Source: JAUWQU01 sp964605095 (GTDB lineage: Bacteria; Planctomycetota; Phycisphaerae; SM23-33). Taken from it: a stretch of 7,396 bases of DNA. The DNA is taken from NCBI GenBank assembly GCA_964605095.1, contig CAZSBS010000246.1, positions 1 to 7,396 on the forward strand, given 5' to 3'. Position numbers and translations under genes: made by a program. Below, piece by piece: positions 1 to 5,792 of this stretch. Under the pieces are notes generated by a model, which ran no database searches, was not told the DNA's origin, and saw only the letters and a program-made list of their open reading frames with translations. Position 1 is the first letter of the stretch; each line of letters begins with the position of its first letter.

Positions 1-2779
1 AGAAAGCCATCGCCTCCAGCCACGAGACCCGCACCACCGGCTGGGTTGGCGCGTTCATGGAAAAGCCGCGCTCGGCCTCCGAGAACTGAAGGAATGCCCC
101 GTTTTCCAGCCGGCTGTCGTGGGATGGGTCGAACAGCCGGTATTGAGCATTGGTGATCTCCGTAGTCGCCATCCAGAATGCCCGGCCTATCTTGACGGCC
201 GAGACGGGCCTTTCATCCAACAGGCCGTTGGTGTCGCCCATGACCATCGCCCCAGCCGGGATGCGGACGAGCTTGATCGTCGCGCCTCCGAGGTCGATGG
301 CCCGGGTGTGCGGGCCACCCTGGGCCTGCCTTCGCGCGGCCTCGGCGGCGTCAAAGGGCCAGCCCGGGCAGGCGATTGTCGGGGCCGCGGCAACAGGTTC
401 CGGCTGGGGCGCCTTCGGCGGCGAGGCTGGGGGAGTGTAAGGGTCGGCGATGGCCTCGGGGTCCTCGTCGATGGCGGCGTAGAGTTTCCGCATTTCCATC
501 CGCCGGCCTGGCTGGTTGCCCATGCGGCCCCGGCCGACAGTCTCGGTCCACGTGCCGTGGGCGGGGGCGCCCAGGTCAATCCACGTGATCAGCCGATCCC
601 ACGCCTCGGCGTCCAGCGCAACCTTGTGATGGCCCTTGCGGAGCATCTGTACGAGCTTGGTGGTATTGGCGGTGAACTCGTAGGGCGGCAGGAGATGCAG
701 GTCGCTCTCGATGGTCGGCGTGCGGACGAACCGCCGCACGGCGTAGTACGACGGGCTGTAGCGCCCCATGCCGTGCTGGTTGGGGATGGGGTGGACCACG
801 ATGTCCGGCGCGTCGCGAAGGTCGCGGACGATCTCCGGGATGTCGGCCCGTCGCCCGTCATGGCAGGCGATGCAGTTGTGGTCCAGCACGGGCTGGACCT
901 CGCGGCGGAAGTCGAAACCGCGCACCGGGCCGTGGAAGAGCGTGATCTCCGACGGCGCAGCCGCCATGGCGGCCGGCTGCGGGGCGGCCGCGGGCGCCTG
1001 GTCCTGGCGCTCGTGGCAACCGACGCAGGAGAGGTTCTCGCCCGGCATGGCGGTGAACCAGCTCCGCATGATCTGGATGGCCTGGCCGGCTTCGTCCAGA
1101 GGCTGGATGGAAATTGGCGTGTTGGCCGGCACGCGGAAGGTGGCCGAGCCGTCCGGGCGAACCGGCACCGTGCCGATCACCCGCTTGATGTCCCACGGCC
1201 CGTCGAGCCCCACGCGGTCCTGCTGGCCACCCATGTGGCGGTAGGCGAAGTGGTAGGTGAACAGGCGAAGCTTCTTGACCGTCCCCCGCGGCACGCCAGC
1301 CAGCCCGGGCCCGGCATAAACGTCCGTCAGGTAGACCACAGCGTCCTTTCGTGCCGGCTCGACGCGGTCGGGCAAGGCCGGCGGGACCGGCGCGGGCCGC
1401 AGCGGCAGCGGCTCGAGCAGGGCTGCGCCGTCCGCGCGGGCGAGCTCGAGCATGTTGTCGAAGACGTCGACGAGATAGATGCACCAGGGCGAGCCCGGCG
1501 TCAGCTTCGCCGCCGTCAGCATGTACTTGTCGCTCAGGGGGTATGGATGGAGGAACTTCGGCCAGCTCCCGTCGACGAGGTTATCCCTGAGGATCGGCTC
1601 GACGCACTTGCCGTGCTGGCCGATGCGCTGGATGGCGCCGTCGGCCTCGTGGCGCCCGCGGGCAGTGTCGAACAGCACCAGCTCGCCCATGCGGGGCACT
1701 CCGTGGTGCCCGCTGACGATGCCGACGAACTTCGTCGATTCCCCCGGCACGGGGCGGGCATAGAAGACGCTGTTGGGCCAATACGAGTTGCTGCCGTAGA
1801 ACTCGCTCTGGCCCGAGCCGTCGGGATTCATGGTGAACAGAATCCGGTTGAAGGCGTGGGGGGTATCGGAGTACTCCCATCGCAGGTAGAGAACCCGCCC
1901 GTTGGGCAGCATGGTCGGGCACCAGTTGTGGTCCTGGTCGAAGCACAACTGCCGCACGCCGCCGGTAGCGCGGTCCAGCAGGAACAGGTTGGCCACGAAC
2001 GAGCTGCCCTGCACGCAGGGCACGCCCTGCATGCACGCCGTCGAGGCGTAGATCACGCGCCCGTCGGGCAGGTAGCAGGGGTCATAGTTGTCGACGTCCG
2101 CCGGCTCACCCGGCGTGACCTGCCTGAGTGAGGCCGCGTCGGCCCGGCCGGTGGAGGCGTCCACGCCGACCTCGAAGACCTGCCATCGCCCCTTGTCGTC
2201 AAGCATGGAGAACATCATCCTGTCGGCGTCGAAGTGCAGATCAACATCGCCGACAAACCGCGGGTTGGCGGGCTTGAAACACGTCGTAAGCGTCCCGCCT
2301 GGGGCCACGGGCGAGAGCACCTCCACCTCGTCGTCATAGCCGCTGCGCGGCAGGCAGGAGTTGCCCTGCCAGTTCTGCGGCAGGCCCAGGGCCGGCCCCT
2401 TGAGGCTGCGCTTGACCACCAGCAGCTTATCGAAATTCAGCAGCGGGTTGGCAAGCAGTGCCTCCTGGCGAAATGCCAGCAGGCTCGCGCCCTGCTTTAT
2501 CGCGTCGGCCCGCCCTGCCTTGATGCCCTTGAGAATCTCCGGCAACTGCTTCTCGAAACCCTCCAGCCGCGCCAGGTAGCCCTTGGCACCGTACTTGTCG
2601 GGATAACTGGCTGAGAGGTCCTCCACCGCCCGCCGAAGCGCCGGCATGTTCACCGAGCCGATCTCCGCGGACACCTTGGGCGTTTCGGCGCCGCCGGCCG
2701 GGATGGCCTGGACGGCCTGGATAAAAAGCATCGACAGGAGGACAGCTATGTGCCAACAGGCAACACCTGGCAGTTTCAT
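1..2779 (-). CDS. Secreted HzsA-like di-heme cytochrome c / FGE-domain fusion protein (3' end outside window)
   Basis: The minus-strand frame is open for 926 codons from ATG 2779 to the left edge. ATG 2779 is preceded by GGAGA at a 7-nt gap and opens a Sec-type signal peptide (residues 1-25, ending AVQA). An in-frame ATG at 2845 would put 22 non-hydrophobic residues in front, so it is less likely. After a helical region, residues about 130-450 form a beta-propeller-like domain resembling the middle domain of hydrazine synthase alpha, with phrases such as YDPCYLPDGRVIYAS and GHHGVPRMGELVLFD. Two c-type heme sites follow: C585-VG-CH and C636-IA-CH. From about residue 830 an FGE-sulfatase/SUMF1-like domain begins (IPAGAMVMGD, then DERP, TEITNAQY, VRVSWLEA). 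This implies export, cytochrome c maturation and an extracytoplasmic redox or nonheme-metal role. No hzsB/hzsC partner is visible, so hydrazine synthesis should not be assumed. Family assignment is from memory of motifs; the substrate is unknown. Confidence 0.88.
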   Translation of the reverse strand, partial: MKLPGVACWHIAVLLSMLFIQAVQAIPAGGAETPKVSAEIGSVNMPALRRAVEDLSASYPDKYGAKGYLARLEGFEKQLPEILKGIKAGRADAIKQGASLLAFRQEALLANPLLNFDKLLVVKRSLKGPALGLPQNWQGNSCLPRSGYDDEVEVLSPVAPGGTLTTCFKPANPRFVGDVDLHFDADRMMFSMLDDKGRWQVFEVGVDASTGRADAASLRQVTPGEPADVDNYDPCYLPDGRVIYASTACMQGVPCVQGSSFVANLFLLDRATGGVRQLCFDQDHNWCPTMLPNGRVLYLRWEYSDTPHAFNRILFTMNPDGSGQSEFYGSNSYWPNSVFYARPVPGESTKFVGIVSGHHGVPRMGELVLFDTARGRHEADGAIQRIGQHGKCVEPILRDNLVDGSWPKFLHPYPLSDKYMLTAAKLTPGSPWCIYLVDVFDNMLELARADGAALLEPLPLRPAPVPPALPDRVEPARKDAVVYLTDVYAGPGLAGVPRGTVKKLRLFTYHFAYRHMGGQQDRVGLDGPWDIKRVIGTVPVRPDGSATFRVPANTPISIQPLDEAGQAIQIMRSWFTAMPGENLSCVGCHERQDQAPAAAPQPAAMAAAPSEITLFHGPVRGFDFRREVQPVLDHNCIACHDGRRADIPEIVRDLRDAPDIVVHPIPNQHGMGRYSPSYYAVRRFVRTPTIESDLHLLPPYEFTANTTKLVQMLRKGHHKVALDAEAWDRLITWIDLGAPAHGTWTETVGRGRMGNQPGRRMEMRKLYAAIDEDPEAIADPYTPPASPPKAPQPEPVAAAPTIACPGWPFDAAEAARRQAQGGPHTRAIDLGGATIKLVRIPAGAMVMGDTNGLLDERPVSAVKIGRAFWMATTEITNAQYRLFDPSHDSRLENGAFLQFSEAERGFSMNAPTQPVVRVSWLEAMAF

Positions 2780-2982
2780 CCGCGTTTCTCCATGTACATT
2801 CGGCTGGGCGGCAACTGACTCAAAGCCGGGACTCCATGCGAGCATAGCCGCAGTCCTGGAATTGATACCCATATTCATGCCAGCGTGGCCCTGGACGAGG
2901 TAACGTTGTGGCTGATCTGTTAAACTGCCCCCTGCCGCGAACCTACCGCATCAATCCGCCGGAACTGGGCCTGGAGACATGC

Positions 2983-3019
2983 AAAAAAGAGGAGCGACCC
3001 GGGAGGGACGGGCCGCCCC
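2983..3019 (-). terminator. Rho-independent terminator, minus strand
   Basis: Read on the minus strand, an 11-nt arm (3019-3009) pairs with 3001-2991 across a 7-nt loop (3008-3002). It has nine Watson-Crick pairs and two G-U wobbles, and is followed by TC and six T residues (2988-2983). On the plus strand the two wobble positions become A/C mismatches, so the structure is specific to minus-strand RNA. It lies about 204 nt upstream of the HzsA-like start codon. Confidence 0.75.
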
Positions 3020-3123
3020 AAAGGCGGAACGCGACTTCCGGGTTGACCCCGTGCCACTGCTCCACCTTTTCAACATCGCGGGACCGCGGGCGTTTATCTC
3101 CGCATCCCTCGCTGCTGACTGCA
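2983..3123 (-). ncRNA. Candidate small RNA or attenuated leader (about 140 nt)
   Basis: The unit is bounded by a perfect-consensus promoter (-10 at 3130-3135, expected start near 3123) and an intrinsic terminator ending at 2983. Inside are several small GC-rich hairpins: CGCG-GTCC-CGCG, CGGG-GTCAA-CCCG and GGAA-GTCGCG-TTCC. A CCGCC/GGCGG hairpin (3027-3023 with 3017-3013) overlaps and would compete with the terminator arm. No ribosome binding site or plausible reading frame fills it. The only longer frame starts at an ATG without a Shine-Dalgarno sequence and reads through the terminator. It does not match SRP RNA (no GGAAG-AGCAG apical loop), 6S RNA or a riboswitch that I recognise. It could be a free-standing sRNA or an attenuation leader for the downstream HzsA-like gene. 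A dispersed repeat is a third possibility. Confidence 0.55.
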
Positions 3124-3129
3124 CATTAG

Positions 3130-3157
3130 ATTATATGATAATAACGGTGATTGTCAA
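3130..3157 (-). promoter_or_regulatory. Perfect sigma70-type promoter, minus strand
   Basis: On the minus strand TTGACA (3157-3152) is followed after 16 nt by TATAAT (3135-3130), both identical to consensus. The sequence just upstream of the -35 (about 3158-3180) is A/T-rich like an UP element. The predicted start is near 3123 and transcription runs left toward the terminator at 2983 and the HzsA-like gene. A 16-nt spacer is one short of optimal. Planctomycete promoter rules are less well defined, but a chance double perfect match in GC-rich DNA is unlikely. Confidence 0.75.
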
Positions 3158-3241
3158 CTCTATTTATAACAATAAGACTTGTAGGTTAATCACCTTACGT
3201 CACTTTATCCGACCCGTCAGCTCGCACGGTGCGATATGCCC

Positions 3242-3302
3242 GGTTGTTGAAAAACCCGCATCGCGGGAATAGGGTTGTTGAAAAAGCCGCATTGCGAGAA
3301 TA
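3242..3302. repeat. Two tandem copies of a 30-bp repeat
   Basis: Copy 1 at 3242-3271 and copy 2 at 3273-3302 share 27 of 30 bases and are spaced by one base. Each starts GGTTGTTGAAAAA and ends GAATA. Copy 1 contains a small perfect hairpin, CCCGC-ATC-GCGGG; in copy 2 substitutions weaken this stem. The copies sit immediately upstream of the lipoprotein gene leader and overlap the weak plus-strand promoter. No function is recognised; a REP-like dispersed element is possible. Confidence 0.7.
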
Positions 3303-3306
3303 GTAT
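3278..3306 (+). promoter_or_regulatory. Possible promoter of the lipoprotein gene
   Basis: TTGAAA (3278-3283), 17 bp, then TAGTAT (3301-3306), followed closely by a TATACT. The -35 is 5/6 and the -10 is 4/6 to consensus, with optimal spacing. It sits inside repeat copy 2 and would give an untranslated leader of roughly 140 nt. This is plausible but much weaker than the minus-strand promoter nearby. Confidence 0.35.
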
Positions 3307-3388
3307 ATACTAGTTCCGGAAGTTTCGTCATCATATGACTGTTCGGCCAGGGGCGCGCCGCTTCCGGCACGAAGGCCCCGGCCGTCGG

Positions 3389-3416
3389 TCGCTGCGCTAA
3401 AGCGCCGGCGCAGCGA
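3389..3416 (+). other. Stem-loop in the lipoprotein 5' leader
   Basis: A 9-bp perfect inverted repeat, TCGCTGCGC (3389-3397) with GCGCAGCGA (3408-3416), encloses a 10-nt loop and lies 35 nt before the start codon. There is no T-run after it, so it is not a canonical terminator. It could affect mRNA stability or translation, or be incidental in GC-rich sequence. Confidence 0.4.
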
Positions 3417-3451
3417 ACGCTCCGCACGGCGCATAGCAAAGGAGACGTTGC

Positions 3452-4224
3452 ATGATTCGGACCAAAATCGTGGTGGCTTTGATCCTGGCTTTGGGACTGG
3501 CTGCGGGCTGTGAGGACAAGAAGACCACAGAAGCTGAAAGGGCCGCGACGGCCACCAAGGTGAAGGCGGACGCGGAAGCTAAGGCGGCGGAAGAGGCCGC
3601 CAAGGTCGAGGCGGACGCGGAAGCTGCCAAGGTGAGGGCGGACGCGGAAGCCGCCAAGGTGAAGGCGGACGCGGAAGCCGCCAAGGTGAAGGCGGACGCG
3701 GAAGCTGCCAAGGTGAAGGCGGACGCGGANNNNNNNNNNNNNNNNNNNNNNNNNNNNNNNNNNNNNNNNNNNNNNNNNNNNNNNNNNNNNNNNNNNNNNN
3801 NNNNNNNNNNNNNNNNNNNNNNNNNNNNNAAGCCGCCAAGGTGAAGGCGGACGCGGAAGCTGCCAAGGTGAAGGCGGACGCGGAAGCTGCCAAGGTGAAG
3901 GCGGACGTGGAAGCTAAGGCGGCGGAAGACGCCGCCAAGGTGAAGGCGGACGCCGACGCCGCCAAGCTGAAAGCGGACGCTGAAGCCAAGGCGGCCGAGG
4001 TAGCCAAGGCAGCCGAGGCAGCCGCGAAGGAGAACGCCTCGATACTCGAGAGAGTCCAGTCGCTGATCACCGACGGCAAACTTGATGAGGCCGATACGCT
4101 GCTGAAGTCGCTGGAAGACAAGCTCGCGACGCTCTCGCCGGATCTCCAGGAGAAGGTCAAGACCGTGCGAGCCGCGCTGGCGGCAAAGAAGGCCGCCGCC
4201 ACGGTCACCCCGAGCCTTCCCTGA
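3452..4224 (+). CDS. Helical Ala/Lys/Glu repeat lipoprotein, interrupted by an assembly gap
   Basis: ATG 3452 follows AAAGGAG with a 7-nt gap to the start. Residues 1-19 are a lipoprotein signal (basic MIRTK, hydrophobic core) ending LAAG-C20, a near-canonical lipobox, so a membrane-anchored envelope protein is expected. From residue 48 a 9-residue unit EAAKVKADA repeats five times before the gap and three times after it. It passes into a diverged Ala/Lys/Glu stretch and a distinct helical C-terminal segment of about 65 residues, ENASILERV to TPSLP, that may be the functional or folding domain. The frame differs across the gap only because the 100 N are a placeholder. The mature protein is at least about 200 residues. 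It resembles Lpp-, TolA- or LEA-like helical proteins in composition only; no homology is claimed. A periplasmic spacer or envelope-tethering role is inference. The epimerase gene follows 114 nt later. Confidence 0.85.
3593..3909 (+). repeat. 27-bp coding tandem repeat array
   Basis: Five in-frame 27-bp units before the gap (3593-3619, 3620-3646, 3647-3673, 3674-3700, 3701-3727) and three after it (3829-3855, 3856-3882, 3883-3909) encode EAAKVKADA with few substitutions. Middle units are almost identical at DNA level, mainly differing by GCC/GCT for one alanine. That points to recent expansion or homogenisation by slippage or recombination. Edge units are more diverged (E for K, R for K, V for A). 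Confidence 0.93.
3730..3829. other. Assembly gap of 100 N inside the repeat array
   Basis: Exactly 100 N replace unassembled sequence. The left flank ends after GA of a GAA codon and the right flank resumes at AA of a GAA codon, so an intact gene needs a true gap of 27n-1 bases. One hundred does not satisfy this, so the number of repeat units is unknown and the apparent frame change is artificial. Confidence 0.95.
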
Positions 4225-4338
4225 CCGTCAGAGCAGAAGCCTGCCAGAGGCAACGAGGCAACCACGCGGGCACCAGGGCCTTTGCAGGCGGTGAGGTTTT
4301 CGGCGATACTGAGAGCCAATCGGCAAGGGAGACAGCAC

Positions 4339-5337
4339 TTGAAGGCTCTCGTGACGGGCGCGACGGGATTCGTTGGCAGGCACCTGGTCGAGCGACTGCT
4401 CGCGGCCGGGCTGGAGGTCGCCTGCCTCACGCGCCCGACCAGCAACCCCGCCGCCCTGGATGGGCTGCCCGTTGAGCGTCGTATCGCAACCCTTGACGAC
4501 CCCGCCGCGCTTGCCCGCGCCGTCAGGGGCATCGATTACGTCTTCCACGCCGCCGGCCTGACGCGGGCCAGGACGCTCACGGAGTACATGTCCGTCAACG
4601 CCGACGGCACGAGCCACGTGCTCGATGCCCTGCTTGCCGAAAACGCCAACCTGCGGCGCTTCGTGTATGTCAGCAGCCTGGCTGCCACCGGGCCCGCCCA
4701 GTCGGCCGAGCCGCCGGATGAGTCTGCCACGCCGCACCCCGCCGACCACTACGGCGCCAGCAAACTCGCCGGCGAGCGAATCGTCCTGGAACATGCCGAC
4801 CGCCTGCCGGTGACCATCGTTCGCCCCCCGGCCGTGTATGGGCCGAGAGACGCCAACTTCCTGCCGCTGTTTCGCATGGTGGTGCGGCTGGGGCGCGTGC
4901 CGGTCATAGGCAAGCCGTCCAAACAGGTTGCCTTCGTGTACGCGACCGACCTGGCTGAGGGGCTCCGCCTGGCCGCCATGTCCCCCCAGGCCGTCGGGCG
5001 GACGTACTTCATCGCAAGCGGCATCCACACGATGTCCGAGGTTGTCCAGGCCGTCTGCTCGGCACTGAACATGCGGCCGCGAATGCTCCGCGTGCCGGCG
5101 CTGCTGGCCCTGCTGGCTGGCGAGGTCGGACAGATCAAGTGGGCCATCACGGGCCGGCCGCAGATCGTCTCCCGCCGCAAGATACGTGACCTGCTCCATC
5201 CGTGGTGGACCTGCTTCTGGAACCGCGCCCGCGATGAACTGGGCTACCGCGAGGCCGTGGGACTGACAGAAGGCATGCGCCTGACCGCGCAGTGGTACGT
5301 CCAGAATGGATGGGTGAAAGGCAGGCGCGTTGAATGA
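4339..5337 (+). CDS. NAD-dependent epimerase/dehydratase family protein (extended SDR)
   Basis: The chosen start is TTG 4339, preceded by AAGGGAGA with a 6-nt gap; it begins directly at the first Rossmann strand (KALVTGATGFVG, residues 2-13). An upstream TTG at 4282 would add 19 residues with no role. The product is 332 residues, typical of extended SDRs. The GxxGxxG cofactor motif is at residues 7-13. The catalytic triad residues are visible as VSS (Ser112/113) and Y138-GAS-K142, followed by IVRPPAVYGPRD. The C-terminal half includes the usual FWNRARDELGY segment. The sequence style is closest to 3-beta-hydroxysteroid-dehydrogenase/dihydroflavonol-reductase or HpnA-like members acting on sugars, sterols or polyisoprenoid-linked substrates. 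The substrate cannot be read from the sequence. It is probably cytoplasmic. The upstream 114 nt has no clear terminator, so co-transcription with the lipoprotein gene is possible. Confidence 0.88.
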   Translation: MKALVTGATGFVGRHLVERLLAAGLEVACLTRPTSNPAALDGLPVERRIATLDDPAALARAVRGIDYVFHAAGLTRARTLTEYMSVNADGTSHVLDALLAENANLRRFVYVSSLAATGPAQSAEPPDESATPHPADHYGASKLAGERIVLEHADRLPVTIVRPPAVYGPRDANFLPLFRMVVRLGRVPVIGKPSKQVAFVYATDLAEGLRLAAMSPQAVGRTYFIASGIHTMSEVVQAVCSALNMRPRMLRVPALLALLAGEVGQIKWAITGRPQIVSRRKIRDLLHPWWTCFWNRARDELGYREAVGLTEGMRLTAQWYVQNGWVKGRRVE

Positions 5338-5341
5338 AGAA

Positions 5342-5380
5342 GAGGGGTCAGGAAGGGGGCAGAAACCTTTTTCCCCCTGA
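5342..5380. repeat. G-rich imperfect palindrome after the epimerase gene
   Basis: GGGGG (5355-5359) and CCCCC (5373-5377) form a short stem with partial AAA/TTT pairing inside; TCA/TGA flanks extend it with a bulge. It lies 17 nt after the epimerase stop codon. The motif resembles REP-like palindromes I recall from planctomycete and related metagenome sequences. There is no T-run after the stem, so it is only a possible transcript-end structure. Confidence 0.4.
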
Positions 5381-5383
5381 GTC

Positions 5384-5486
5384 GCAAAGAAGAATATGCC
5401 CTGACGAGCACACTACGAACGCCGGAGGCGACTTCGAACCTCGCGGAGCGTTCGTAGTGACGCCGTAAGGCGGTATGTTTCTTTGC
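5384..5486. repeat. 103-bp structured element, potential three-way junction
   Basis: Three nested or adjacent stems can form. P1 is 5384-5397 with 5473-5486: 11 Watson-Crick pairs, 2 G-U and 1 mismatch. P2 is 5411-5422 with 5448-5459: 12 perfect pairs starting CACTACGAAC, with an inner 4-bp GAGG/CCTC extension. P3 is CGCC (5461-5464) with GGCG (5469-5472) closed by a GTAA tetraloop. P2 and P3 are separated by a single A. The wobble pairs in P1 occur on the plus-strand reading. This could be a structured RNA, or the folded palindrome of a dispersed or mobile repeat. No flanking target-site duplication was identified. Confidence 0.55.
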
Positions 5487-5637
5487 AATGGCCGGCAGCA
5501 TATTTCCCGACACTCGCTTCACGCGGCGCCATTCTTGCGAGATTGTTATGCGGAAGCATGGCGCCACCAGCTATGGAACTCGGCAGACATGCCACCGCCC
5601 TCCAGCAGCGCGCGCCAGGCGCTTCGCTCTTACGTGC
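5487..5637. other. Non-coding stretch, no recognised feature
   Basis: No protein-like reading frame or known RNA is seen. It contains an 8-bp inverted repeat GGCGCCAT/ATGGCGCC (5525-5532 and 5558-5565) and an 8-bp tandem duplication around TTACGTG near 5630-5648. It abuts the point where the mntP-like fragment loses homology, so it may belong to an inserted or rearranged segment. Confidence 0.4.
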
Positions 5638-5787
5638 TTACGTGGTGGCCGAGAGGCTGAACAATCCGTTCCCCGAGTGGCGAAACCGCTGTCGAGGCCC
5701 GTGCCAGCGCACGCCGATTGCCGCCGAGACGCTCATCGCGTCCAGGCCAAGCGCAACGGCGATAGCAAGGACTTCAAACGGCTCCAT
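5638..5787 (-). pseudogene. mntP: Truncated mntP-like manganese exporter gene (5' fragment)
   Basis: ATG 5787 opens a frame whose first 36 residues match the start of MntP (YebN/DUF204) transporters. Hydrophobic VLAIAVALGLDAMSVSAAIG aligns with transmembrane helix 1, including the conserved Asp (D16 here) seen in MntP as MSMDA, followed by a short basic loop (RWHGPRQRFR). After residue 36 (about position 5680) similarity stops; 13 unrelated residues lead to a TAA at 5638. Intact MntP has about 190 residues and six helices, so this remnant cannot be a working pump. The start lies 5 nt after the stop of the small upstream gene, indicating a former two-gene transcription unit. The break coincides with the repeat-rich stretch at 5338-5680, suggesting insertion or deletion there. 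Identification is by motif memory. Confidence 0.65.
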
Positions 5788-5792
5788 TGCGA

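Larger units (their letters stand above)
2780..3451. other. Divergent intergenic region with an RNA unit, AT-rich island and tandem repeat
   Basis: This 672-bp spacer separates the leftward HzsA-like gene from the rightward lipoprotein gene. It contains, from left to right, an unremarkable 200 bp leader segment (2780-2982), a terminator-bounded RNA (2983-3123), an AT-rich island of about 80 bp (3120-3200) that stands out from the GC-rich surroundings, two 30-bp repeat copies, a weak plus-strand promoter and a 5'-leader hairpin. Short open frames occur on both strands, but none has a convincing ribosome binding site or protein-like composition. Confidence 0.7.

Noticed and set aside
119..2131. 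Long plus-strand open frame of 670 codons
   Set aside because: It lies antisense to the HzsA-like gene, and its translation is Arg/His/Gly/Val-rich with no domain signature. The minus frame carries coherent motifs (two CxxCH, FGE domain) over 926 codons. It is a typical GC-rich shadow.
3030..3075. Cobalamin riboswitch suggested by GCCACTG on the plus strand
   Set aside because: No GGGAAGGC, B12 box or other conserved blocks follow; the word alone is not informative.
2983..3123. SRP RNA or 6S RNA identity for the candidate RNA
   Set aside because: GGTCA and CGGAAG occur, but the conserved SRP apical stem-loop cannot pair, and the two ends do not form the long closing helix of 6S RNA.
3593..3909. 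CRISPR-like array
   Set aside because: The repeats are contiguous 27-bp coding units without unique spacers and stay in frame with a lipoprotein.
3579..4532. Minus-strand open frame of Ala/Ser-rich repeats across the gap
   Set aside because: It is the antisense image of the lipoprotein repeat, reads through N bases and has no ribosome binding site.
5508..5560. Possible integron attC site around GTTATGC
   Set aside because: The core words deviate from RYYYAAC/GTTRRRY and no properly spaced complementary partner or integrase was found.
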